Origin: Oscillospiraceae bacterium | GTDB taxonomy: Bacteria > Bacillota > Clostridia > Oscillospirales > Ruminococcaceae | Reading direction: 5' to 3' | NCBI GenBank assembly: GCA_009786985.1 | Contig: WRGW01000111.1 | Location: 1-56,968 of the forward strand | DNA: 56,968 bases | In this document: piece by piece, positions 36,001 through 43,259 of the stretch | Layout of the letters: every line of letters starts with the position of its first letter | Numbering within the stretch: the first letter of the stretch is position 1 | Program-made: the position numbers and the translations under genes | The notes under the pieces: model-generated | Database searches by the model: none | What the model saw: only the letters and a program-made list of their open reading frames with translations | Told to the model about the DNA's origin: nothing

Positions 36001-36646
36001 CGGCGAGTGTAGGGTTACGCTTTTCGCTCTTAAAATATTCACGCACTACCGCAACATCATCTTTAGACATAGCGAGAGAAAGTCCGTCATAATCATCCTC
36101 ATGCACTTCAGGAATGTCTGGAATATTTGTATTAGCCTCTTCTAAAAGCGATTGTGGTTTGTCTGAGTTAGTTTCACGCTCTTCAACTTTGTTTATAAGA
36201 TATGATTTTACACGCTCAAATTCAGCATCATCGACAATTCCCCAAATCACATAAACCTTTGCGATTTTAACTTTAGGGCGAATTGCATCATCAGAATCAG
36301 ACAACAGCATTTGAATACATTGCTCACACGAATCAGCACGAATATCAAACTGCCCTGGCAACGGCTCAACATACAAAACCCGAACATCGCCTTTGCCCGC
36401 TAAATCAGGCAAGTTTTCTTCGTAAATATTGTCGCAAACCGGCTCGCTAATCACCGTGTTATAAACTTTTTTGAGATGCTCAGACGGAACACCCTGAACA
36501 TCATAACAATTAAACAGTCGCACTTCTATATCTACTGGGTTTTTTAACTCCAAAAATTCTGCCAATTCCGCTTGAACTGCTTTTGCTGCCACATCAAACC
36601 CTGACTTCTTTTCAACATAACAGCGTAAAATATTGTTATTATTCAT
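32990..36646 (-). CDS. purL: Phosphoribosylformylglycinamidine synthase, single chain
   Basis: A 1,218-residue enzyme for the fourth purine step (FGAR to FGAM using glutamine). The synthetase part includes YWSDHCRHTTF, FKNETHNHPTEIEPLGGASTCIGG and GGKDSMSGSF. The C-terminal glutaminase (about 950-1218) has PGTNCEFDTEFA, GGFSGGDEPDGS, the catalytic Cys1052 in GICNGFQAL and His1123 in ISHGEGRF. The single-chain form of this length is the Clostridial clade rather than the purLQS set of Bacillus. It sits between gatC and gatA and carries direct repeats at both ends. Confidence 0.96.
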   Translation of the reverse strand: MNNNNILRCYVEKKSGFDVAAKAVQAELAEFLELKNPVDIEVRLFNCYDVQGVPSEHLKKVYNTVISEPVCDNIYEENLPDLAGKGDVRVLYVEPLPGQFDIRADSCEQCIQMLLSDSDDAIRPKVKIAKVYVIWGIVDDAEFERVKSYLINKVEERETNSDKPQSLLEEANTNIPDIPEVHEDDYDGLSLAMSKDDVAVVREYFKSEKRNPTLAEIKVLDTYWSDHCRHTTFTTILKNIDIQDKRVKDAFELFKSINGDKPVTLMNIATAAMRHFRKEGSLPMLYESKSDENNACTIRVPCEGSDDDTLLFFKNETHNHPTEIEPLGGASTCIGGAIRDPLSGRAYVYQAMRITGSADPRVSINETLPGKLPQRKITTTAAEGFSSYGNQIGLATGFVKELYHPGYVAKRLEVGAVIGSAKESHVRCEKPAPGDIVVVMGGRTGRDGIGGATGSSRVHGESTVSESAAEVQKGNAPEERKLQRLFLKREVTQLIKKCNDFGAGGASVAIGELADGIEIDLDALPVKYQGLNGVELAISESQERMAVVIAESDLPELLKHCESENVEALKAAVITQEPRLVMKWRGKKIVDIARDFLDTNGAKRYADVKVPDIYKKEARPSDSEHFALHELNSFPQKGLVQRFDSSIGSKSVFSPFGGKFEMCESQVMASLIPDTGEGDKAKASVMSYGFDPYITEADPFGGAQRAVFDSVMKLVATGVELESIHLSLQEYFPRVNDCPERWGVVFSAMLGAFAAQAQLGIAAIGGKDSMSGSFGELDVPPTLISFAVGVGKAAKLVSNEFKKPNSYVYATTMDWEQIQSYLKLVKDDKILSACMFERFSCLANMSLGNMVGFKGELGMQEMLKYIGGIVFETSEKLEDFVLLGRTQKSLEYNGVSLENLQQRFDSQLEDVFPLQVEQPGEAPLITYTNTFDCNLLKSPTPLTGGVKPKAVIPVFPGTNCEFDTEFAFQKAGGEAQQVLVRNLTPVLLQESVAALEKSIKESQILIFPGGFSGGDEPDGSGKFIVSLFRNPKLVEAVHELLYKRDGLILGICNGFQALVKLGLLPDGKILQTENEIVARNATLTYNRIGRHQARYVRTRVSAVNSPWLSKCEIGEIYIQPISHGEGRFTTSPEVLKNLEEKGQIAFQYVNYGGLPSMHVNHNPNGSDWAIEGISSADGRILGKMAHSERVGQFVAKNIPGEKFLPIFEGGVNYYRFSS

Positions 36647-36673
36647 TCTAATTATTCCAACCTCATTGCTTTC

Positions 36674-36722
36674 TATAGTCGTTTAACTTGAAAATCTATA
36701 AATTTTTATGTTAATCGACTAT
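36674..36722. repeat. Inverted repeat upstream of purL
   Basis: TATAGTCGTTTAAC pairs with GTTAATCGACTATA (one mismatch) over 49 bases. The left arm plus 13 bases is the 27-bp direct repeat that also forms the end of purL. The half-site recurs near 15948 and 22410. It lies between gatC and purL, in the likely purL leader. Confidence 0.8.
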
Positions 36723-36754
36723 ACTTCCTATCACATTTATGACAATACTCAAAA

Positions 36755-37042
36755 TCACTCCACCGTTTTAGGTACAATGAACATTTCATCATTTTTTTCA
36801 GGAGCGTTTTTTAGAATAAGCTCACGGTCAAAAGATGAGACGACTACGTCTTCTCTAAAAGCGTTGACATTATCGAAAGGGTGGCTTCTCGGAATTACAC
36901 CCTCTGTGTCTAACTTGTCTATGATTTGTATATGATTTAAAATCTTTTCAAGGTCGCTTTGTAGAGTAGCCTTTTCATCTTCCGAAAGTGCAAGACAAGA
37001 CAAATCTTCCAAGTATGAAACTAATTCGTGATTGAATTTCAT
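36755..37042 (-). CDS. gatC: Asp-tRNA(Asn)/Glu-tRNA(Gln) amidotransferase subunit C
   Basis: A 95-residue helper that wraps around GatA and GatB. It has VSYLEDLSCLALSEDEKATLQSDLEKIL, the middle IPRSHPFDNVNAFREDVV and an APEKNDEMFIVPKTVE tail, the standard GatC pattern. The start overlaps the rpiB stop by four bases. Confidence 0.93.
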   Translation of the reverse strand: MKFNHELVSYLEDLSCLALSEDEKATLQSDLEKILNHIQIIDKLDTEGVIPRSHPFDNVNAFREDVVVSSFDRELILKNAPEKNDEMFIVPKTVE

Positions 37043-37494
37043 GCATTTTCTCCTTTAGCTTTGACTTCGAGTTCGGTAATCTTTTTCACTCTCGCTATAT
37101 GGCGTGCATCACCAGAAAAATCAGTTTCAAGCCAAACTTTGGCGAGTTCTAACGCAACTTCTTCACCAATCGTCCGCCCACCGATACAAAGCACATTTGA
37201 ATCATTGTGCAATCTCGTAAGTTTCGCTGAATAATAGTCCGAGCAAAGTGCCGCACGAATACCATCAATTTTATTCGCCGCAATTGACACACCAATGCCA
37301 GTTCCACAAACGATAATTCCGCAATTTTCGGGAGATTTGAGAACTTTCTGACAAACCGCCTCTGCAATATCTGGATAGTCAACAGCTGACCCATCACACC
37401 CTACATCAGCGAACGGAATTTTATTCTTGTCGAAGTATTTTTTCAAAAACTCCTTCGTCACATATCCACCGTGGTCTGAACCTATAATAACCAT
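37039..37494 (-). CDS. rpiB: Ribose-5-phosphate isomerase B
   Basis: A 151-residue isomerase of ribose 5-phosphate and ribulose 5-phosphate, feeding PRPP and nucleotide synthesis. It opens MVIIGSDHGGYVTKEFLKKY, has CGTGIGVSIAANKIDGIRAALC with the catalytic cysteine and ends NVLCIGGRTIGEEVALELA. I use ATG 37494, because the region before it (MQKRKGNII) lies in a leader hairpin. First gene of rpiB-gatC-purL-gatA-gatB. Confidence 0.92.
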   Translation of the reverse strand: MVIIGSDHGGYVTKEFLKKYFDKNKIPFADVGCDGSAVDYPDIAEAVCQKVLKSPENCGIIVCGTGIGVSIAANKIDGIRAALCSDYYSAKLTRLHNDSNVLCIGGRTIGEEVALELAKVWLETDFSGDARHIARVKKITELEVKAKGENA

Positions 37495-37519
37495 GATTAT
37501 GTTACCTTTCCTTTTTTGC

Positions 37520-37541
37520 ATAGTGGCAAACCCTCTGCCAC
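37520..37541 (-). promoter_or_regulatory. Leader hairpin of the rpiB transcript
   Basis: GTGGCA pairs with TGCCAC around GAGGGTT, right at the predicted transcription start. It covers the alternative ATG 37521 used in the ORF track, which supports the downstream start. Confidence 0.5.
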
Positions 37542-37546
37542 CCTTT

Positions 37547-37575
37547 ATTATACCTCAAATTTATGAATTTGTCAA
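37547..37575 (-). promoter_or_regulatory. Promoter of rpiB-gatC-purL-gatA-gatB
   Basis: Minus-strand TTGACA, 17 bases, TATAAT: full consensus. Predicted start near 37540. Confidence 0.88.
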
Positions 37576-37607
37576 GCAATTTTTCGAAGCAGTAGAAAAT
37601 TTATTGA

Positions 37608-37698
37608 AAGTTCGGGTGAATACCCCGAAGCTCTGCGTCGGTTCTCGCGAGCGAAGCGAGAGGGGTGCAGGGCTTGCCCTGCGGTGTTACCGAACATT
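37608..37698. repeat. Cloverleaf repeat, family A, copy 4 (inverted)
   Basis: 91 bases from AAGTTCGGGTGAATACC to GGTGTTACCGAACATT. The ends pair with a 14-bp interrupted stem; arms are GAAGCTCTGCGTC-type, CTCGCG/CGAGAG-type and GCAGGGC/GCCCTGC (perfect). It lies between the divergent promoters of rpiB and ahcY, in a gap of 388 bases, so it is upstream of both. Confidence 0.88.
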
Positions 37699-37807
37699 TT
37701 CACGCAAAGCCTGTTTTACTTTCATAATAGTTTAATAATAGCATTTTCAAAATCATATTCAATAGACTCTATTTTATAAAATTGTCGTAAAATTTAATAA
37801 AGAGTGG

Positions 37808-37836
37808 TTGACTTTTTGTTAAATATATGATATACT
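37808..37836 (+). promoter_or_regulatory. ahcY promoter
   Basis: TTGACT, 17 bases, TATACT. The leader is only about 40 bases, too short for a SAH riboswitch; it contains AGAAGGAAG as ribosome site. Confidence 0.8.
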
Positions 37837-37882
37837 CAACCATATATACAAATAAATTAGAAGGAAGAAGTGTCTAAATAAA

Positions 37883-39142
37883 ATGAAAAATTGTGAAATT
37901 CGCGATATCAATTTATGGGAATCTGGTAAACGTAAAATCGACTGGGTTGAAGCTAATATGCCTTTATTGCGTGGAATCAAAGCTGACTTCGAAAAATCTA
38001 AACCATTTTCGGGTCTAAAAATCGCTTTATCTGTTCATCTTGAAGCTAAGACTGCGTATCTCTGCAAAGTATTAGCGGCTGGTGGAGCGGAAATGTATAT
38101 TACTGGAAGCAACCCGCTTTCTACGCAAGATGATGTGGCGGCAGCTCTCGCTCACGAAGGACTTAGTGTTTTTGCGTGGTATGATGCTACTGACGAAGAA
38201 TATAAACGCCACATTTCAAAAGTAATTGAAGTAGCTCCTAATATCATCATTGATGATGGTGGAGATTTAGTCACGCTAATCCACACTGAATACACGCATT
38301 TACTCGATGGTGTAATTGGTGGTTGCGAAGAAACAACTACTGGAATTGTTCGTTTGCTCGCTATGAATCGCGAAGGAAAACTAAAGTTCCCGATGGCGCT
38401 TGTAAATGACGCTGACTGTAAGCATTTGTTTGACAACCGTTACGGAACTGGTCAATCAGTATGGGATGGAATCAACCGCACTACTAATCTGATAGTCGCA
38501 GGCAAAAACGCTGTAGTCGCTGGTTACGGCTGGTGCGGAAAAGGCGTTGCAATGCGTGCTAAAGGGCTCGGGGCATCAGTAATCGTCACGGAAATCGACC
38601 CAATTAAAGCGATGGAAGCTGTTATGGATGGGTTCAAAGTAATGCCTATGAACGAGGCTGCAAAAATCGGTGATTTCTTTATAACGGTAACTGGTTGTAG
38701 CGGAGTAATTACCGAAGCTGATTTCAACGTAATGAAAGATGGTGCAATATGCTGTAATGCAGGTCACTTTGATTGTGAAGTTGATGTTGCTGGATTAAAG
38801 AAAATCGCAACCGAAGAAAAGCTCGCTCGTAACAACATTCAAGGTTATAAGATGAGTAATGGGCGTTGGATATACGTAATCGCTGAAGGTAGGCTCGTAA
38901 ATCTTGCTGCAGGCGATGGTCATCCAGCGGAAATCATGGATATGTCATTTGCAATTCAGGCTTTGTCGGCACAGTACATTCTCGAAAATAAAGATAAACT
39001 TAAAGGACAAAAAGACAAAGTCATCAAAGTTCCAGACGAGGTAGACACTGAAGTCGCACGCCGTCAACTCGGTTACTGGAACGTAAACATCGACAAACTC
39101 ACATCAGAACAAGAAAAATATCTTAATAGCTGGGAAAGCTAA
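37883..39142 (+). CDS. ahcY: Adenosylhomocysteinase
   Basis: A 419-residue NAD enzyme that splits S-adenosylhomocysteine into adenosine and homocysteine. It shows LSVHLEAKTAYLCKVLAAGGAEM, GCEETTTGIVRLLAM, KHLFDNRYGTGQSVWDGI, VVAGYGWCGKGVAMRAKGLGA (NAD loop) and the C-terminal Lys-Tyr end. It is the short form that lacks the 40-residue insert of eukaryotic and many proteobacterial enzymes. Single-gene transcript with its own promoter, followed by a hairpin repeat. Confidence 0.96.
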   Translation: MKNCEIRDINLWESGKRKIDWVEANMPLLRGIKADFEKSKPFSGLKIALSVHLEAKTAYLCKVLAAGGAEMYITGSNPLSTQDDVAAALAHEGLSVFAWYDATDEEYKRHISKVIEVAPNIIIDDGGDLVTLIHTEYTHLLDGVIGGCEETTTGIVRLLAMNREGKLKFPMALVNDADCKHLFDNRYGTGQSVWDGINRTTNLIVAGKNAVVAGYGWCGKGVAMRAKGLGASVIVTEIDPIKAMEAVMDGFKVMPMNEAAKIGDFFITVTGCSGVITEADFNVMKDGAICCNAGHFDCEVDVAGLKKIATEEKLARNNIQGYKMSNGRWIYVIAEGRLVNLAAGDGHPAEIMDMSFAIQALSAQYILENKDKLKGQKDKVIKVPDEVDTEVARRQLGYWNVNIDKLTSEQEKYLNSWES

Positions 39143-39143
39143 A

Positions 39144-39290
39144 CAAGAGTATCCCCTGAAAGGCAGGCTTTGCCTGTCTGGAATGGGGGGGAACTCGACG
39201 AAGCTAAGCTCTTCAAGTCGCCTACTCAGTGGCAGAGCCACTCGGCGACTTTGTCGGTGGCTTAATAACACCGCAACTCTTATTTACTAA
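39144..39290. repeat. Composite hairpin element (family D) after ahcY
   Basis: AACAAGAGTATCCCC at one end and ACTCTTATT at the other give a short terminal inverted repeat. Inside are GGCAGGC-TTT-GCCTGTC (39162-39178), which may terminate ahcY, and AAGTCGCC/GGCGACTT (39215-39251) around the shared GTGGCAGAGCCAC core. The first 15 bases resemble the sequence after the orphan promoter at 13031. Confidence 0.7.
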
Positions 39291-39305
39291 AAACGGAGAA
39301 AAATT

Positions 39306-40040
39306 ATGTCTAAATTATTACCAGAAGGACACGGAAGTTATGAACTACAACCCGCAAACGATTCGACAGCGTTAGCAGTAGTCAAAGCAATTTGCCCACT
39401 TTGTGGATTTGAATTCGACAATCACTTTTTGTTGACTTCGCGATTAGGTCGTGGTAAAACCGAACCTGATATGCGTATACGCCATACTGGAATCGAACCG
39501 CTACACTACGCAATCACGACTTGTACTAAATGCTTGTTTAGTACTGAACTAAAGATATTTGAAGAAACGCCTAAACGATATGCGGAAAATATTCACAAAG
39601 CACTAGAGCCGTATAAAGATGAAAACCTCGAAATAAAAATCGGACGTGAACGAGATATGAACTCTGTATTCATCAGCTTTTACTTAGCACTCATCTGCAC
39701 ACCTTTAGCGGTAGACCGTAATCAAGAGCTTGAATGTGCGGGTATACACCTCAAAATTGCTCGATTGTATTCCGATTGTAAGGATAAAAAAATGGAGCGT
39801 GTCGCATTCCAAAAATCGTATGAGGCTTATCACCACATCTACACCACTAACTCAAGAATCGATGATAAACTGTCACTCCAAATCGCTTTCCTGCTCGGTG
39901 ACATCAGCTACAAGTTAGAAAACTATGACGATGCTCGCCAGTATTTCTACAAAATTAAGACCTCAAAGAAAGCAACTCCAACGCTCGCTAAAATGACTGA
40001 TGACCGCATTGAAATTATTCGTGATATTATGAATCCGTAA
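39306..40040 (+). CDS. DUF2225 family protein
   Basis: A 244-residue protein with an N-terminal CPLCGFEF...TTCTKCLFS zinc-ribbon-like pair, and a helical C-terminal two thirds with tetratricopeptide-like repeats (AFQKSYEAYHHIY, AFLLGDISYKLENYDDARQYFYKI). This matches DUF2225, common in Firmicutes and of unknown function; the architecture suggests a scaffold that binds other proteins. AACGGAGAAAAATT precedes the ATG. Confidence 0.8.
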   Translation: MSKLLPEGHGSYELQPANDSTALAVVKAICPLCGFEFDNHFLLTSRLGRGKTEPDMRIRHTGIEPLHYAITTCTKCLFSTELKIFEETPKRYAENIHKALEPYKDENLEIKIGRERDMNSVFISFYLALICTPLAVDRNQELECAGIHLKIARLYSDCKDKKMERVAFQKSYEAYHHIYTTNSRIDDKLSLQIAFLLGDISYKLENYDDARQYFYKIKTSKKATPTLAKMTDDRIEIIRDIMNP

Positions 40041-40100
40041 GGACTGTTGAATCTCAAAAAACAAAATTAGATTAAATTATACCCTGCCTTTTCTAAAGGT

Positions 40101-40136
40101 TGTCGACACGAGAGTGTTTTGAACTTGGTGTCGACA
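40101..40136. repeat. Perfect 9-bp inverted repeat between convergent genes
   Basis: TGTCGACAC and GTGTCGACA with an 18-base spacer. It lies five bases before the RNHCP stop. There is no T-run on either strand, so it may be a weak terminator or a protein site. Confidence 0.65.
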
Positions 40137-40141
40137 GCTTC

Positions 40142-40468
40142 TTAGATTTCATACGCTTTTTTTGCACTAAGTTTTAAAATTAAGTCATAATCATCATCCT
40201 CAGCTACTATATTTTTTCTAATTTCACCGCATTTTTCACACTTATGTAAAAGCTGCATTACGCCAGCTTTCTTTTTATGCGGTTCAATACCAATTGGTCT
40301 CATAATTCCACCACACTCACTTTGTCTATCGCCTGGGAAATTATCGAGGTGAATCGAACACAAACACTCCCTACAATGATTACGTGCAGTGTAATTCAAA
40401 GTAGGGATTTTTGTTCCGCAGATGATACAAACAAACGATTCATCGATATGCGTAAACTTCCTTTGCAA
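40142..40468 (-). CDS. RNHCP-domain zinc-ribbon protein
   Basis: A 108-residue protein with FVCIICGTKI, then ARNHCRECLCSIHLDNFPGD, CGGIMRPIGIEPHKK and LLHKCEKCGEIRKNIVAEDDDYD. This is the RNHCP family, named for RNHCP (here RNHCR), with eight cysteines for two zinc sites. Function is unknown; a nucleic acid role is plausible. The start is TTG 40468: a TAG lies eight codons upstream in frame, and AGGGGG sits about ten bases before the TTG. Confidence 0.8.
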   Translation of the reverse strand: MQRKFTHIDESFVCIICGTKIPTLNYTARNHCRECLCSIHLDNFPGDRQSECGGIMRPIGIEPHKKKAGVMQLLHKCEKCGEIRKNIVAEDDDYDLILKLSAKKAYEI

Positions 40469-40559
40469 TGTCGTTAAAACCCCCTAATAAATTCAAAATA
40501 ACCCCAAAATTAACAGTTATTCGAGATTGACCAAAAGTGTTTAGTGAACTTTTCACAAT

Positions 40560-42029
40560 TTACAGCATAAATTTTGCATTTATTTTGTGAATTATATTAT
40601 GCGCAATCTTATTGACATCTCCGCATCCAAGTGTTATAATTAAATCATGGGTACGACAATTTTCGACAATCTCATTAGCAACATCATCAAAGGTAGAAAA
40701 ATAATCACAATTTTTACCACATTTCGAGATTTCACGCACTAAATCAGCAGAGTGTATATCACCTGGGTCGACTTCTCTACTACCCATAATTTCTGTTAGA
40801 GTGATTTCATCCGCAATTGATAACGCTTTAGCAAATTCGCCTAACATACTCTTAGTACGTGAGTATGTGAAAGGCTGATGCACTGCCCATACACGTTCAT
40901 ATCCCATAGACTTTGCGGCTTTTAGCGTTACAGTGATTTCAGCGGGGTGATGGGCGTAATCGTCCGCTACTGTAATACCGTTCACCTCTCCTAAAATCTC
41001 GAACCGTCGTCTGGCACCCGTAAACGCTTCTAATCCCTTAGAAAGCGTATCGGGACTACAACCGAGCGTTGTTGCAACTGCACAGGCACACACAGCGTTT
41101 AAGGCATTATGCTCACCTGGGACATTTAACCTAATTGTTGTGAGAGACTGACCGTTATGGACAAGCTCAAACACATTACCGCCACCTTTAGCATTACCGT
41201 TGAGTTCCAGTGGATAGAAATCATTAGATGCACTTTTGCCGAATGTCACAACTTTCCCTGAAAACTCGGAATTTTTGACTGCAAGCATGGTGTTCGCATC
41301 ATCACCATTGACTACAAGGTAATCAGTTGTAATGTTACAAAATTTTGTAAAAGACAAACGCAAATTATCCATACTCCCGAAATATTCAAGGTGGTCTTCA
41401 TCTATATTGATAATTACCGAAACATTCGGTGCGAGTTGTAAAAAAGTATCGGCATACTCACAGGCCTCGCATATCATGATGTCGCTACCCCCGCTTCGCC
41501 CTGAACCACCATCAAGAATTTTCAGCTTACCGCCGATTACCGCTGAAATATCAGTTTGTTCAAAACAGTCCCCATTCATAAAAATGTAAGCCAGCATTGA
41601 TGAAACCGTGGTTTTACCATGGGTTCCCGAAACGCAGACTGCTTTGTTATACTGCTTCGTAATATAACCGAGCAGTTCGGAACGCTCAATAACTGGGATT
41701 CTAAGTTCTCTTGCTTTGATAATTTCAGGGTTGTCATCACTAATTGCAGCAGAACGAACAATCGCACTTGCATTTACAACATTCTCTGGAGAGTGTCCCA
41801 TAAAAACCGAAATCCCCATTTTACGAACCGCATCAACAGTATCAGTTTGATTGTTATCAGAACCTGACAAATTAAACCCTTTTCCATGAAGAATTTGAGC
41901 TAACGGATACATTCCGCTCCCTCCGATTCCGATGTAATGGATTAAATGCGAATCGTTTTGCTTCATCTCAAAAAGTAAATCACTAACAGAAAATGAAGGC
42001 TTTGTTTTATTAGTTGACAAATTTTCCAT
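40560..42029 (-). CDS. murC: UDP-N-acetylmuramate--L-alanine ligase
   Basis: A 489-residue ligase that adds L-alanine to UDP-MurNAc, the first peptide step of peptidoglycan. It shows HYIGIGGSGMYPLAQIL (31-47), the ATP loop GTHGKTT (135-141), INIDEDHLEYFG and DDYAHHPAEI. Length is normal. AAGGTGGG precedes the ATG by about ten bases. It is divergent from spoVG. Confidence 0.95.
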   Translation of the reverse strand: MENLSTNKTKPSFSVSDLLFEMKQNDSHLIHYIGIGGSGMYPLAQILHGKGFNLSGSDNNQTDTVDAVRKMGISVFMGHSPENVVNASAIVRSAAISDDNPEIIKARELRIPVIERSELLGYITKQYNKAVCVSGTHGKTTVSSMLAYIFMNGDCFEQTDISAVIGGKLKILDGGSGRSGGSDIMICEACEYADTFLQLAPNVSVIINIDEDHLEYFGSMDNLRLSFTKFCNITTDYLVVNGDDANTMLAVKNSEFSGKVVTFGKSASNDFYPLELNGNAKGGGNVFELVHNGQSLTTIRLNVPGEHNALNAVCACAVATTLGCSPDTLSKGLEAFTGARRRFEILGEVNGITVADDYAHHPAEITVTLKAAKSMGYERVWAVHQPFTYSRTKSMLGEFAKALSIADEITLTEIMGSREVDPGDIHSADLVREISKCGKNCDYFSTFDDVANEIVENCRTHDLIITLGCGDVNKIAHNIIHKINAKFML

Positions 42030-42216
42030 ATGAATATTCTACCCACCTTAGCGAAAAATAATCTATAGTTTAGCAATCGTCAGAGTTGCGATGTCGGCGC
42101 GAGCTTCAGGGAGAAAAGCTCCCCTTATGAGCTCTTAGTTTGACTTTACATATGTACTCAAAACATATGCACGTATGCGTAGCGTACGGTAAATAAGACG
42201 CGAAAGGGTGTTCAAA

Positions 42217-42555
42217 ATGTTAGAAATAAGCGATATCAGAGTAAGAAAAATCATCCATGAGGGGAGACTAAGAGCGGTTGTTTCTCTAACAATCGACAAT
42301 GCGGTTGCAGTCCACGACATTAAATTAGTTCAAGGCGATGAACGTATGTTCGTAGCGATGCCAAGTCGTAGAGATGAATCAGGAACTTTCCGTGACATCA
42401 TTCATCCGATTAACCCAGAAGCACGTCAGCAAATCGAATCACAGATTCTAAAGGCTTATGACGAGCATTTGGCAGCGGAAGAAGCTACCATGGCTATGAT
42501 TGGTGAAACAACCGAAGATTCTATTCAAAAAGAAACGATTCTATCCGATTTCTAA
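42217..42555 (+). CDS. spoVG: SpoVG
   Basis: A 112-residue protein with MLEISDIRVRKI, AVVSLTIDNAVAVHDIKLVQGD and FVAMPSRRDESGTFRDIIHPIN, diagnostic of SpoVG, a small DNA- and RNA-binding regulator of division and sporulation. I start at ATG 42217, six bases after AAAGGGTG; the track's GTG 42208 lies within that site. The C-terminal tail is longer than usual and acidic. Its own terminator follows. Confidence 0.95.
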   Translation: MLEISDIRVRKIIHEGRLRAVVSLTIDNAVAVHDIKLVQGDERMFVAMPSRRDESGTFRDIIHPINPEARQQIESQILKAYDEHLAAEEATMAMIGETTEDSIQKETILSDF

Positions 42556-42577
42556 AAAATTAAAAAATCATAGTATG

Positions 42578-42605
42578 AAAGGCGAGCATTAGCTTGCCTT
42601 TTTTG
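42578..42605 (+). terminator. spoVG terminator
   Basis: AAGGCGAGC pairs with GCTTGCCTT (one G-U) around ATTA and is followed by TTTT. It may also serve the converging Nudix gene. Confidence 0.85.
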
Positions 42606-42665
42606 CGTTGTTGAAAATTCTGTAAAATTACATACTCCATCACTTTAGGGACTATTTGAATAAGT

Positions 42666-43247
42666 TCAAACAACATCCGAAAAATGCCCAAGCACTTTAG
42701 ATTTAAGAACAGCAGCCTGCGTCTTACCATCAGGGATTTCACCACCTAAAATCATTTCAAGAATTTTACTGACTGGTAGTTTTATAACGTTCAAAAACTC
42801 ATCATCATCTAAATGATTTTGGGGCGTTAAATCGTTATTATGAGCGTTTTCGACATACAACCCCTTTGCCAGATACATATGAATAACTTCAGTGCAATAT
42901 GCGGGCGTTGGATAAAACTCCCCAAGAGATACAAATTCTTTTGCGTGATAACCAGTTTCCTCGAAAAGTTCACGCTTTCCACATTCAAGTGGATTATGCC
43001 TTTCGGCGAGTTCGAGTTTACCAGCTGGAATTTCTAAAATCGCTTTTGCAAAAGGATAACGAAACTGTTCTACTAAGATGATGTTTCTACAGTCAGTAAG
43101 TGGCAATACACACACACCTCCCGAATGTTCGACAATCTCTCTGAACGCCTGATTTCCATTAGGGAGTTCCACCGTATCTTTGTGGATTTTCATGATTTTT
43201 CCATCGTAAATCTTCTCGTTAGACAACGTTTTTTCTCTTATTTCCAT
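42666..43247 (-). CDS. Nudix hydrolase (ADP-ribose pyrophosphatase-like)
   Basis: A 193-residue enzyme with FREIVEHSGGVCVLPL, VEQFRYPFAKAILEIPAGKLE and the Nudix box GKLELAERHNPLECGKRELF followed by EETGY. Compared with the usual box there are two extra residues (RH) between the first Glu and REL. AP-x-x-P-like PTPAYCTEVIHMYLAKGL completes the ADP-ribose type. Last gene of the trmFO/plsX/rnc/smc cluster, 12 bases after smc; ftsY, the more common neighbour, is absent. Confidence 0.88.
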   Translation of the reverse strand: MEIREKTLSNEKIYDGKIMKIHKDTVELPNGNQAFREIVEHSGGVCVLPLTDCRNIILVEQFRYPFAKAILEIPAGKLELAERHNPLECGKRELFEETGYHAKEFVSLGEFYPTPAYCTEVIHMYLAKGLYVENAHNNDLTPQNHLDDDEFLNVIKLPVSKILEMILGGEIPDGKTQAAVLKSKVLGHFSDVV

Positions 43248-43259
43248 GTAAAACTCCTT

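Noticed and set aside
37427-37735. 102-residue ORF
   Set aside because: It runs through the rpiB promoter and the cloverleaf repeat; its composition follows the repeat.
37837-37882. SAH riboswitch before ahcY
   Set aside because: Only about 40 bases separate promoter and start codon, too short for the known structure.
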